The notes under the pieces were generated by a model. It was given only the letters and a program-made list of their open reading frames with translations, was not told the DNA's origin and made no database searches. From Amycolatopsis arida (GTDB taxonomy: Bacteria > Actinomycetota > Actinomycetes > Mycobacteriales > Pseudonocardiaceae): a stretch of 64,000 nt of DNA. The translations under genes and the position numbers were made by a program. The stretch's first letter is position 1, and every line of letters starts with the position of its first letter. The DNA lies in contig NZ_FOWW01000007.1 of assembly GCF_900115565.1 (NCBI RefSeq), positions 124,001 through 188,000 of the forward strand, given 5' to 3'. Below, in pieces: positions 25,693 through 33,805 of this stretch.

Positions 25693-26652
25693 ATGACCAG
25701 GACGCGCGGTTCCGAGGAGGGCCCCGGGTGGCGGCCACCCATGCTGGCCACGCTCACCGACCGGCCGTTCTCCAGCCCGGACTGGCTGTACGAGCGCAAG
25801 CTCGACGGGGTGCGGGCCATCTGCGCGCGCGACGGTGGCGAGCCGCGGCTGTGGTCGCGCAACCAGAACTCGATCGAGCGCGGCTACCCCGAGGTCGTGG
25901 AAGCGCTTGCCGAGCACGGCGGCCCCCGGTTCGTCGCCGACGGCGAGATCGTCGCCTTCGACGGCAACCGGACCAGCTTCGCCAAGCTGCAGGGCCGCAT
26001 CCACCTCACCGACGCGCCGCGGATCGCGGCCACCGGCGTCGAGGTCTTCTACTACCTGTTCGACCTGCTCCACTTCGACGGGCACGACGTGCGGCCGCTG
26101 CCGTTGCGGCAGCGCAAGCGCTTGCTGCGCGACGCGTTCGACTTCGTCGACCCGCTGCGGTTCTCGCCGCACCGCAACACCCAGGGCGAGGCGTTGCTCG
26201 CCGACGCCTGCGCCCGCGGCTGGGAGGGGCTGATCGCCAAGCGGGCGACCAGTCCCTACCGCGGTGGCCGCTCGCGGGACTGGCTGAAGTTCAAGTGCGT
26301 GCGGGAGCAGGAGTTCGTCGTCGGCGGGTTCACCGACCCCTCCGGGGCGCGGGTGGGCTTCGGCGCACTGCTGGTCGGCTACTACGCGCGCGAGCGGCTG
26401 CACTACGCCGGCAAGGTCGGCACCGGCTACGACACGGTGACGCTGCGCTGGTTGCGCGGGCTGCTGGACGAGCGGGAGCAGCGGCAGTGCCCGTTCGTCG
26501 AGCGGGTGCGCGAGCCGGGCAGCCACTGGGTGCGCCCCGAGCTGGTGGCGCAGATCGGGTTCGCCGAGTGGACCGGGGACGGCAAGCTGCGCCACCCGCG
26601 CTTCCTCGGGCTGCGCGAGGACAAGGACCCCACAGAGGTGGTACGGGAGTGA
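25693..26652 (+). CDS. stand-alone ATP-dependent DNA ligase (LigD ligase-domain type)
   Basis: 319 aa from ATG 25693. The adenylation motif is ERKLDGVR with nucleotidyl Lys36. Motifs III-V are visible (DGEIVAFDGNRTSF, FYYLFDLLHFDG, EGLIAKRATSPYRGGRSRDW), with an OB-fold C-terminus QEFVVGGFTDPSGARVGFGA. There is no polymerase or phosphoesterase module, so it is a LigC/LigD-lig form. Ku lies 1.4 kb downstream in the same direction; together they form an NHEJ group. Confidence 0.9.
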   Translation: MTRTRGSEEGPGWRPPMLATLTDRPFSSPDWLYERKLDGVRAICARDGGEPRLWSRNQNSIERGYPEVVEALAEHGGPRFVADGEIVAFDGNRTSFAKLQGRIHLTDAPRIAATGVEVFYYLFDLLHFDGHDVRPLPLRQRKRLLRDAFDFVDPLRFSPHRNTQGEALLADACARGWEGLIAKRATSPYRGGRSRDWLKFKCVREQEFVVGGFTDPSGARVGFGALLVGYYARERLHYAGKVGTGYDTVTLRWLRGLLDEREQRQCPFVERVREPGSHWVRPELVAQIGFAEWTGDGKLRHPRFLGLREDKDPTEVVRE

Positions 26653-26678
26653 CCGCGCCGCCGGCCCGGTGGCAGGCT

Positions 26679-26734
26679 GGTAAGCTACGACTAACGGTTG
26701 TCAGTGGCTTACCGTTAGCCGACACTTACTGACG
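26679..26734 (+). promoter_or_regulatory. promoter and nested operator of the ArsR operon; leaderless start
   Basis: TTGTCA (26698-26703), a 17-nt spacer and GACACT (26721-26726) place the start of transcription at or next to the GTG start codon 26734, so the mRNA should be leaderless. Two interlocked perfect inverted repeats cover the promoter: GGTAAGC/GCTTACC (26679-26685, 26707-26713) and CTAACGGT/ACCGTTAG (26691-26698, 26711-26718). These are good autoregulatory operator candidates. Confidence 0.65.
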
Positions 26735-27114
26735 TGCCCGCTTCCGCCGCCGCCGTGCTCGACGCGCTGGGGGACCCGACCCGCCGGTCGGTCCTGGAAC
26801 GCCTCGCCGAAGGCCCCCTTCCGGTCGGGGTGCTGGCCGGCCGGCTGCCCATCTCCCGGCCGGCGGTGTCCCAGCACCTGCGGGTGCTCAAGGACGCCGG
26901 GCTGGTCGCCGAGACCGCCGCGGGCACGCGGCGGCTGTACCGGATCGACCCGGCGGGACTGGCCGCCGTGCGCTCATACCTCGACCGCTTCTGGGAGACC
27001 ACGGTGGACAACTTCGCGCTGCTGGCCGAGGCGGAGGCCGCGGCCGAGCGGGAAGCGTCGAGCCCCCGCGACCCGGACGAGCCGGGCCGCCGAGACCGAG
27101 GAGAGCCGGAATGA
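26734..27114 (+). CDS. ArsR-family transcriptional regulator
   Basis: 126 aa from GTG 26734. Winged helix: VLDALGDPTRRSVLERLAEG, recognition helix ISRPAVSQHLRVLKDAGLV, wing AETAAGTRRLYRIDPAG. No ArsR metal-binding Cys motif is seen. This subfamily usually pairs with an SRPBCC (AHSA1) gene, which follows here in truncated form with an ATGA overlap. Confidence 0.9.
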   Translation: MPASAAAVLDALGDPTRRSVLERLAEGPLPVGVLAGRLPISRPAVSQHLRVLKDAGLVAETAAGTRRLYRIDPAGLAAVRSYLDRFWETTVDNFALLAEAEAAAEREASSPRDPDEPGRRDRGEPE

Positions 27115-27293
27115 GCAGCGATTCCACCACCGAGACCCGGGTACACCGGTCGATCACGGCACCGCCACCTCGAAGCTACCGCGACCACGCGGCCACGATG
27201 CGCGGCGTCTTCGACTCCCCCGGCGGCTGGTCCGGCACCCTGGCCCGGTTCGCCGGTTTGGCCGGTGCCGACACCGCCGAGCCGGCCCGATGA
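27111..27293 (+). pseudogene. SRPBCC (AHSA1-type) protein with large internal deletion
   Basis: 60 aa. The first residues (TTETRVHRSITAP) match the opening strand of AHSA1 proteins, and the end (HAATMRGVFDSPGGWSGTLA) matches their last helix. The intervening roughly 80-90 residues are missing although the frame is intact. It is coupled to ArsR at ATGA and to the next gene at ATGA. The product cannot form the helix-grip fold. Confidence 0.7.
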
Positions 27294-27943
27294 CCGGCGC
27301 CACGCCGGACCGGCGCGCCGGCACCACCCGACGGTTCGCCCGCGAGGAGCGCGCCGACCTCGCCGACTTCCTCGACACCCTCACCGCCGAGGAGTGGGAC
27401 GCGCCGACCCTCTGCGCGGGCTGGCGGGTGCGCGACGTCGTGGCGCACGCGGTCAGCTACGACGAGCTGACCGTCCGCGGCGTGCTCACCCGGATGGCCC
27501 GCGCCCGGTTCCGGCCGCACGGGGCCAACGCCATCGGGTTGGCCGAGTACGCCGGCCGCGACCCGAAGGAGCTGGTCCGCCTGCTCCGCGCCCACCTCGA
27601 CCCGCGCGGCCTGCCGGCGGCGTTCGGCGGGATGATCGCACTGGTCGACGGCCTCATCCACCACCAGGACATCCGCCGCCCGCTCGGCCGACCGCGCGCC
27701 ATCCCGGGCGAACGCCTGCGGCACACCCTCCGGCTGGCCCTGCTCGCCCCGCCCATCGGCGCGTTCCGGCGGGCACGCGGGCTGCGGCTGGTCGCCACCG
27801 ACGTCGACTGGGCCAGCGGCACCGGGCCCGAGGTCCGTGGCCCGGGTGAGGCCGTCCTGATGGCCGCCGCCGGAAGGGCCGACGCCCTGCCCGAGCTCAC
27901 CGGGCCGGGTGTGCCCACCCTCACCGCCCGCGTCACCCACTGA
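27290..27943 (+). CDS. maleylpyruvate isomerase / DinB-like TIGR03083 family protein
   Basis: 217 aa from ATG 27290, coupled to the truncated SRPBCC gene. The N-terminal four-helix DinB-like domain contains DLADFLDTLTAEEWDAPTLC with GWRVRDVVAHAVSY (metal His) and VDGLIHHQDIRRPLG (second metal His pair). Members are mycothiol-dependent enzymes. The operon suggests a small-molecule detoxification role under ArsR control. Confidence 0.82.
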   Translation: MTGATPDRRAGTTRRFAREERADLADFLDTLTAEEWDAPTLCAGWRVRDVVAHAVSYDELTVRGVLTRMARARFRPHGANAIGLAEYAGRDPKELVRLLRAHLDPRGLPAAFGGMIALVDGLIHHQDIRRPLGRPRAIPGERLRHTLRLALLAPPIGAFRRARGLRLVATDVDWASGTGPEVRGPGEAVLMAAAGRADALPELTGPGVPTLTARVTH

Positions 27944-28015
27944 CCACCGCCCAGGTGGCGGGCCGCGCCGCCACGTGCGACAACAAGGGAGGACGCCCGA
28001 CGCGAGGAGGTAGTC

Positions 28016-28972
28016 GTGGCCAGGCCCATCTGGAGCGGGGCGCTGAACTTCGGGCTGGTGACCGTGCCCGTCCAGCTCTACAGCGCCACCGAGGACCACA
28101 CGGTCCACTTCCGGCAGTTCCAGCGCGGCACCTCCGACCGGATCCGGTACAAGCGGGTCAACGAGCGCACCGGCAAGGAGGTCGACTACTCCGACATCGT
28201 CAAGGGCTACGAGCTCGACGACGGCGAGTACGTGCTGATCGAGCGCGACGAGCTGGAGGAGATCGCCCCGGGCCGCTCGCGCACGATCGACATCGACAAC
28301 TTCGTCGACCTCGACGAGATCGACCCGATCCACTTCCAGAAGAGCTACTGGCTCGCCCCGGCGAAGAAGGAGTTCGCCCGCGCCTACGGGCTGCTGCTCG
28401 AGGCGATGCGCGACACCAACCGGGCCGGGATCGCCAGGTTCGTGATGCGGAACAAGGAGTACCTCGCCGCCGTCCGCGCCGGGGACGACCTGCTGGTCCT
28501 CGACACGCTGCTGTTCGCCGACGAGGTTCGGAACCCGGCCGAGGAGCTGCGCGACCTGCCCGAGCCGGTCGCGCCGCGCGGGCGGGAGCTGGACATGGCG
28601 GTGAGCCTGATCGAGTCGATGAGCGACGAGTGGCGGCCCGAGCGCTACCGCGACAACTACACCGAGCGGGTGAAGCAGCTGATCGAGGACAAGCGCAGCG
28701 GCCGCACGGTGACTCCCGAGGAGGGCCCGCCGGAACCGACCAAGGTGGTGGACCTGTTCGAGGCGCTCTCCCGCAGCGTGCAGAGCCGCAAGAAGGGCGG
28801 GAAGGGCACCCGCGAACCGGCCCGCCGCGAGCCCGACCTGTCGGAGCTGACGAAGGCCGAGCTGGAGCGGATGGCCCGCGACCTCGACGTCAAGGGCAGG
28901 TCCAAGATGAGCAGGGCCCAGCTCGAACGTGCCGTGCGGGCGGCCCGGCCGAGGCGGAAGCGGGCGTCGTGA
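28016..28972 (+). CDS. ku: Ku DNA end-binding protein (NHEJ)
   Basis: 318 aa from GTG 28016 with GGAGG upstream. The Ku core begins ARPIWSGALNFGLVTVPVQL and includes RYKRVNERTGKEVDYSDIVK and EDKRSGRTVTP. A basic C-terminal extension carries a SAP/Rho-N-like helix pair (LSELTKAELERMARDLDVKG) that should aid DNA binding. It recruits ligase to double-strand breaks. It overlaps a 51-aa Cys-rich gene. Confidence 0.95.
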   Translation: MARPIWSGALNFGLVTVPVQLYSATEDHTVHFRQFQRGTSDRIRYKRVNERTGKEVDYSDIVKGYELDDGEYVLIERDELEEIAPGRSRTIDIDNFVDLDEIDPIHFQKSYWLAPAKKEFARAYGLLLEAMRDTNRAGIARFVMRNKEYLAAVRAGDDLLVLDTLLFADEVRNPAEELRDLPEPVAPRGRELDMAVSLIESMSDEWRPERYRDNYTERVKQLIEDKRSGRTVTPEEGPPEPTKVVDLFEALSRSVQSRKKGGKGTREPARREPDLSELTKAELERMARDLDVKGRSKMSRAQLERAVRAARPRRKRAS

Positions 28973-29124
28973 CCGGGTGCCCGTGGTGCGTACGGGATGA
29001 GGACCACTGCCACGGCACGCTGGTGGTGGTGACCGCGGTGGAGGTCGAGTGCTCCGACCCGGACTGCACCGACCTGGACGTCAGCCGGCACGAGCTGGTG
29101 ACCTGGATCGACGACGCGGGGTGA
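28969..29124 (+). CDS. 51-aa Cys-rich (zinc-ribbon-like) protein coupled to ku
   Basis: GTG 28969 overlaps the ku stop as GTGA. The product begins TGCPWCVRDEDHCHG and has a second knuckle VECSDPDCTDL. CPWC plus CSDPDC (with His) could bind one zinc ion. No family recognised; tight coupling implies co-expression with Ku. Confidence 0.65.
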   Translation: MTGCPWCVRDEDHCHGTLVVVTAVEVECSDPDCTDLDVSRHELVTWIDDAG

Positions 29125-29184
29125 GCCAGACCGCCGCGGCACGCGCGGGCCGTTCAGGTGGTCGGTAGGCCATACGATGCCTTC

Positions 29185-30693
29185 GTGCCCGAAGTCCGGT
29201 TGTCGACGCGGTTCCGCACCGTGCTGCGGACCAGCCTCGGTTTCGCGGCGCTGGGCATCGGCGCGAGCGTCTGCGGTGCCGGTGTGGTCTTCCTGCTGCT
29301 GGCGATGCAGGGCATCCCGCGCGAGGTCGGCAGCGCGGACTGGGTGCTGGCGGTGTGCGCGGCGGCCTACGTCGGGCTGTCCCTGCTCGTGGGCACCGTG
29401 TGGACGGCGGTGCTGCAGCGACGCACGGCCGTGTGGTTCCTGCTCGGCCGGCCACCGACCCCGGACGAGGCCCGCCGCGCGCTGCGGCTGCCGGTGCACC
29501 TGGCCATGGTCAGCGGCACGCTGTGGTCGATCGGCACGGTCGTGCTCGGCGCGCTGGCCGCGGTGCTCGGCTCGGCGTGGGACGCCGGCGGTGTCGCGCT
29601 CACCATCGCCCTCGGCGGGCTCACCACCGTCGGGCTGAGCTACCTGGCCGCGGAATGGGTGGCCCGGCCGGTGATGGTGCCGGCGCTGGACGTCCTGCCG
29701 CCGAAGGAGGGCCGGCTGCCGACGACCGTGCTCACCCGCCTCGCGCTGACCTGGGCACTGTCCAGCGGGGTGCCGCTGCTGGCGGTGCTGCTGGTCGTCA
29801 CCCCGCCGAACCTCGGCGTGCGCGAGCCGACCGCGGCACTGGTCCTGTTGTCCTCGATCGGCCTGGTGGTCGGGGCGATCGCGACGGCGCTGCTGGCCCG
29901 CTCGGTGGCCGCGCCGCTGCACCGGCTGCGGCTGGCGCTCGACCAGGTGGCCCGCGGCCGGGCCGACGTCTCGGTGCCGGTGGACGACGGCAGCGAGATC
30001 GGCCGGCTGCAGACGTCGGTGAACGACCTGGTGGCCGGGCTGCGCGAGCAGGAGCGGATGCGTGACCTGTTCGGCCGGCACGTGGGCGCCGATGTCGCCC
30101 GGCACGCCCTGGAATACGGCGTCTCGCTGTCCGGGGACGTGCGCGAGGTGACCGCGCTGTTCGTCGACGTGGTCGACTCCACGGCGCTGGCCTACCGGCT
30201 GCCGCCGGAGGAGCTGGTGCGCAAGCTGAACCGACTGTTCGCCAGCGTGGTGGACGCGGTGAACACGCACGGCGGTCTGGTGAACAAGTTCCAGGGCGAC
30301 GCCGCGCTGTGCATCTTCGGCGCGCCGACCCGCCTCGCCGACCCGGCGACGTCGGCGCTGCAGGCGGCCAGGGCCATCCGGGACGCGGTGCGTGAGGCCG
30401 GTGAGCTGGACCTCGGCATCGGGGTGGCCGCCGGCCCGGTGTTCGCCGGCCAGCTCGGCACCAGCAGCCGGCTGGAGTACACGGTGATCGGCGACGCGGT
30501 GAACGAGGCGGCGCGGCTCACCGAGACCGCCAAGCGGGTGCCGGGACGGATCCTCGCCAGCGACACGGTGATGGAGGCGTGCGCGGACCGGGAACGGGCC
30601 AACTGGACGTGGTACGGCAAGGTGCGGCTGCGCGGCCGCCAGTCGTCCACCGGCACCTGGGCCAATCCGCGGGCGGCCGGCAATTCCGGGTAA
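29185..30693 (+). CDS. membrane-bound class III adenylate/guanylate cyclase with HAMP
   Basis: 502 aa from GTG 29185. TACGAT lies 8-13 nt before this codon, fitting a -10 box of a leaderless mRNA. About six membrane helices (residues 10-245) lead into a HAMP linker (SVAAPLHRLRLALDQVARGR). The cyclase domain has metal Asp residues in FVDVVDST and FQGDAAL and the transition-state motif GDAVNEAARL. The KFQGD Lys favours ATP, so the product is probably cAMP. This six-helix plus HAMP form is common in mycobacteria and relatives. Confidence 0.9.
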   Translation: MPEVRLSTRFRTVLRTSLGFAALGIGASVCGAGVVFLLLAMQGIPREVGSADWVLAVCAAAYVGLSLLVGTVWTAVLQRRTAVWFLLGRPPTPDEARRALRLPVHLAMVSGTLWSIGTVVLGALAAVLGSAWDAGGVALTIALGGLTTVGLSYLAAEWVARPVMVPALDVLPPKEGRLPTTVLTRLALTWALSSGVPLLAVLLVVTPPNLGVREPTAALVLLSSIGLVVGAIATALLARSVAAPLHRLRLALDQVARGRADVSVPVDDGSEIGRLQTSVNDLVAGLREQERMRDLFGRHVGADVARHALEYGVSLSGDVREVTALFVDVVDSTALAYRLPPEELVRKLNRLFASVVDAVNTHGGLVNKFQGDAALCIFGAPTRLADPATSALQAARAIRDAVREAGELDLGIGVAAGPVFAGQLGTSSRLEYTVIGDAVNEAARLTETAKRVPGRILASDTVMEACADRERANWTWYGKVRLRGRQSSTGTWANPRAAGNSG

Positions 30694-30754
30694 TCGGCGG
30701 ACAAAGCATTCTTGAATCGCGCGGATTTTATCCGCCGCGAGCCACACTCGGGCC

Positions 30755-31285
30755 ATGACGGATTCGCGTGGTCGATTTCTCTTCCCGCTCGGCGCGAGCG
30801 AGCCGAACCAGTTCCCCGGTGGCTGGCTGCGCGGCGCGCACGACGGCAACTTCCCGGTGCTGGCCGGGCAGAACGGGTCGGTGTACCGGTTGCGACTCGA
30901 GGTGGGTGGCATCCGGGAACCGCACTGGCATCCCACCGCGTGGGAGCTGACCTACGTGCTCGCCGGCCGGGCACGGTGGACGATTCTCGGGACCCACCCG
31001 GACGGGGCCTACCAGCGAGAGGAGTTCACCGCGGCGGTCGGCGACCTCGTGTTCGTGCCCCAGGGCTTCTTCCACTACTTCGAGAACGCCGGCATCGCCG
31101 ACCCGCTCGACGTGCTGGTGGTGTTCAACACCAGCACCCGCGAGCCCAGCGACGACATCGGCATCCTCGGCTCGGTCAACGCGCTGCCGAGGGACGTGCT
31201 GGCCGCGGTGTTCGGCGTGCCCGAGTCGGCGCTCGCCGGCCTGCCGACCGGGGTCGAGCCGGTGGTGATCACCCGGCGGCGGTGA
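30755..31285 (+). CDS. single-domain cupin (oxalate decarboxylase-like)
   Basis: 176 aa from ATG 30755. Cupin motif 1 is IREPHWHPTAWELTYVLAG (metal His-x-His and Glu), and motif 2 is VGDLVFVPQGFFHYFEN. Bicupin oxalate decarboxylases have two such domains; this has one, so activity is uncertain. A GCGGAT-TTT-ATCCGC hairpin (30721-30735) lies in its leader or ends the cyclase transcript. Its 3' end overlaps fabH by 17 bp tail-to-tail. Confidence 0.8.
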   Translation: MTDSRGRFLFPLGASEPNQFPGGWLRGAHDGNFPVLAGQNGSVYRLRLEVGGIREPHWHPTAWELTYVLAGRARWTILGTHPDGAYQREEFTAAVGDLVFVPQGFFHYFENAGIADPLDVLVVFNTSTREPSDDIGILGSVNALPRDVLAAVFGVPESALAGLPTGVEPVVITRRR

Positions 31286-32303
31286 CCGCGCGCGGCGACT
31301 CGACCTTCGGCAGGTCCGGCCAGCGCAGTGTGGTGGAACCCCAGGTGAGCCCGGCACCGAACGCGCTCACCAGCACCCGGTCGCCGGCCCGCAGCGTGCC
31401 GTCCACGCACGCGTCGGCGAAGGCCAGCGGGATCGACGCGGCGCTGGTGTTGCCGGTGCGGTCGATGTTCGCGACCACCCCCTCCGGGGCCAGGCCGAGA
31501 CTCTTCGCGACCGTGCTCAGGATCCGCGCGTTCGCCTGGTGGCCGACGAACCGGTCGACCTCGTCGACCCGCCAGCCGGCCCGCCGCAGCACCGCGCGGG
31601 ACGACTCGGCCATCCGGGCGGTGGCGTGCCGGAACACGGCGGTGCCCTGCATGGTGAGGAAGTGCTCGCGCGGGTCGGCCGACCGTCGCCGCAGGGCGCC
31701 GCCGGCGGGCACGACCAGCAGGTCCGTGTGCTCGCCGGCGCTGTGCAGGTCGAAGGAGCCGAGCGCGCCGAGCTCGCCGGCCGTTCCGGCGCGCAGCACC
31801 ACGGCGCCCGCGCCGTCGCCGAAGATCGGCACCGTGGTCCGGTCGTCCGGGTCGAGCAGGGTGGTGAAGGCGTCGGCGCCGATCACCAGGACCCGGTCGG
31901 CCACGCCGGCCGCGAGCAGGCCGGCGGCGGTGGCCAGCGCGTAGACGAATCCGGTGCACACGGCGTTGACGTCGAACGCGGCGATCCCGGAGAGCCCGAG
32001 CCGGGCGGCCACCCGCGGCGCGCTCGCCGGGCAGGGGTGGTCCGGCGTGGCGGTCGCCAGCACCAGCGCGTCGACCACATCGGACCCGGCCGAACGCAGC
32101 GCCCGCCGGCCCGCCGCCTCGGCCAGGTCCGCTGTGGACGTCCCGGGGTCGACGGCGTGGCGCTGCCGGATGCCGGTGCGGGTGCGGATCCACTCGTCCG
32201 AGGTGTCCAGCCGGCTCGCCAGCTCGTCGTTGTCGACCACCCGCGGCGGCAGCCAGCCGCCGAGCCCGGCGACCACCGCCGCCCGGGATCCGTCCGTCGG
32301 CAC
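31269..32303 (-). CDS. FabH-like 3-oxoacyl-ACP synthase III
   Basis: 344 aa from ATG 32303. The Cys-His-Asn triad is present: VNAVCTGF (C116), FVGHQANARIL and GNTSAASIPLA. DEWIRTRTGIRQRH and the GAGLTWGSTTLRW tail are typical. It condenses an acyl-CoA starter with malonyl-ACP. No other fatty-acid gene adjoins it, so it may serve a specialised pathway. TACCAATCGGTA lies about 80 bp upstream. Confidence 0.88.
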   Translation of the reverse strand: MPTDGSRAAVVAGLGGWLPPRVVDNDELASRLDTSDEWIRTRTGIRQRHAVDPGTSTADLAEAAGRRALRSAGSDVVDALVLATATPDHPCPASAPRVAARLGLSGIAAFDVNAVCTGFVYALATAAGLLAAGVADRVLVIGADAFTTLLDPDDRTTVPIFGDGAGAVVLRAGTAGELGALGSFDLHSAGEHTDLLVVPAGGALRRRSADPREHFLTMQGTAVFRHATARMAESSRAVLRRAGWRVDEVDRFVGHQANARILSTVAKSLGLAPEGVVANIDRTGNTSAASIPLAFADACVDGTLRAGDRVLVSAFGAGLTWGSTTLRWPDLPKVESPRAVTAAG

Positions 32304-32480
32304 GGGGAACTCCTCCGGGGCCGGCGAAAGGGAGAACCGGAACGCGCGGAAACCGGCCCGCAGATACTTCTATGGCTTACCAATCGGTAGACCCCCACCA
32401 CTGTGACCCACCTCTCAATCCGAAAGATGTTCATCAGTATTCCTGGCCACGAGTGTCGGTCCCGGTCGTTAACGTGAGCC

Positions 32481-33584
32481 ATGCCGGAATCCCTGAGCAC
32501 GCGGGCGTTGAACCGCGCCCTGCTGGCCCGCCAGCTCCTGCTCCGCAGGGAACGCCGCCCCGCGGTGGAGGTCGTCGAGCACCTGGTTGGGCTGCAGGCC
32601 CAGGCGCCGATGCCGCCGTACTACCAGCTGTGGAGCCGCGTCGCCGATTTCGACCCGGCGGAGTTGAGCACGCCGCTCACCGAGCGGGCGGTGGTGCGCG
32701 GCACGGCCATGCGCGGCACCATCCACCTGCTCACCGCCGCTGACTACCTGGCGCAGCGCCCACTCGTCCAGCCGATGCTCGAGCGGAGCCTGCCGGGGCA
32801 GTCGTTCGGCAAGGCGGTCGCCGGCATGGACCTGGCGGCGCTGGCCGCGGCCGGCCGGGAGCTGCTCGGCGCACGGCCCCGGACCCCCGCCGAGCTCGGC
32901 GCGCTGCTCGCCGAGCGTTGGCCGGACCGCGACGGCCGGGCCATGGCGAGCGCCGTGCAGGTGCTGACCGCGCTGGTGCAGGTCCCGCCGCGCGGGCTGT
33001 GGGGACGCGGCGGCCAGCCGACGAACACGACCGTGGAGGCGTGGTTGGGCCGCCCGGTCGACGCGACGCCCTCGGCCGAGCGGATGGTGCTGCGCTACCT
33101 GGGCGCGTTCGGCCCCGCCGCCGTCGCGGACGTCCAGGCGTGGTGTGGGCTGACCCGGCTCGGCGAGGTGGTCGAGGGGCTCCGGCCGCGGCTGCGGGCG
33201 TTCCGCGACGAGCGGGGGCGCGAGTTGGTGGACCTGCCGGACGCGCCGCGGCCCGACCCGGACACCCCGGCGCCGGCCCGGCTGCTCGGCGAGTTCGACA
33301 ACGTGCTGCTCTCGCACGCCGACCGGACCCGAATCCTCGGCGACACCGACAGGGGACGGGTGATGACCGTCAACGGCCTGGTGCGCGGAACCCTGCTGGT
33401 GGACGGGTTCGTGCGCGGCAGCTGGAAGGTGACGGCCAAGCGCGACGCCGTGGTGGACCTCGAGCCGTTCCGCCCGGTGGCGGCCAGGGCCACGGCCGCG
33501 CTGGAGCGGGAGGCGGAGCTGCTGCTCGACTTCGCCGTCCCGGACGCCCGGAGCCGGGACATCCGGTGGCAGCCGGCACCCTGA
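32481..33584 (+). CDS. winged-helix (HTH_42, AlkZ-like) DNA glycosylase family protein
   Basis: 367 aa from ATG 32481. The HTH_42 signature is ALNRALLARQLLL, HLVGLQAQAPMPPYYQLWSR and RGTAMRGTIHLLTAADY. The GLQAQ element corresponds to the catalytic Gln motif region of AlkZ interstrand-crosslink glycosylases. Three winged helices and a C-terminal beta-barrel (LLVDGFVRGSWKV) follow. Actinomycetes carry several paralogues, some beside genotoxin clusters. Exact lesion unknown. Confidence 0.85.
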   Translation: MPESLSTRALNRALLARQLLLRRERRPAVEVVEHLVGLQAQAPMPPYYQLWSRVADFDPAELSTPLTERAVVRGTAMRGTIHLLTAADYLAQRPLVQPMLERSLPGQSFGKAVAGMDLAALAAAGRELLGARPRTPAELGALLAERWPDRDGRAMASAVQVLTALVQVPPRGLWGRGGQPTNTTVEAWLGRPVDATPSAERMVLRYLGAFGPAAVADVQAWCGLTRLGEVVEGLRPRLRAFRDERGRELVDLPDAPRPDPDTPAPARLLGEFDNVLLSHADRTRILGDTDRGRVMTVNGLVRGTLLVDGFVRGSWKVTAKRDAVVDLEPFRPVAARATAALEREAELLLDFAVPDARSRDIRWQPAP

Positions 33585-33805
33585 CCAGCACGTTCGACCG
33601 CAGAACGGGCGTCGACGTCCGGAAACCGGACACCTCGTCCTCGTACCGCACGAGGTGAACCCGTGTTGGCGAAACGGCCGAACATCACCCGATCGGCTCA
33701 GCCCGGAAGTGGGATAGCGGAGTTTACCGGCGTTCACCCCCGCGTTTACCCTCCCGGAAAGCGCGGCCGTACGCCTTCCGTCCGCCGCGCGCCAAGGAGC
33801 GAACG

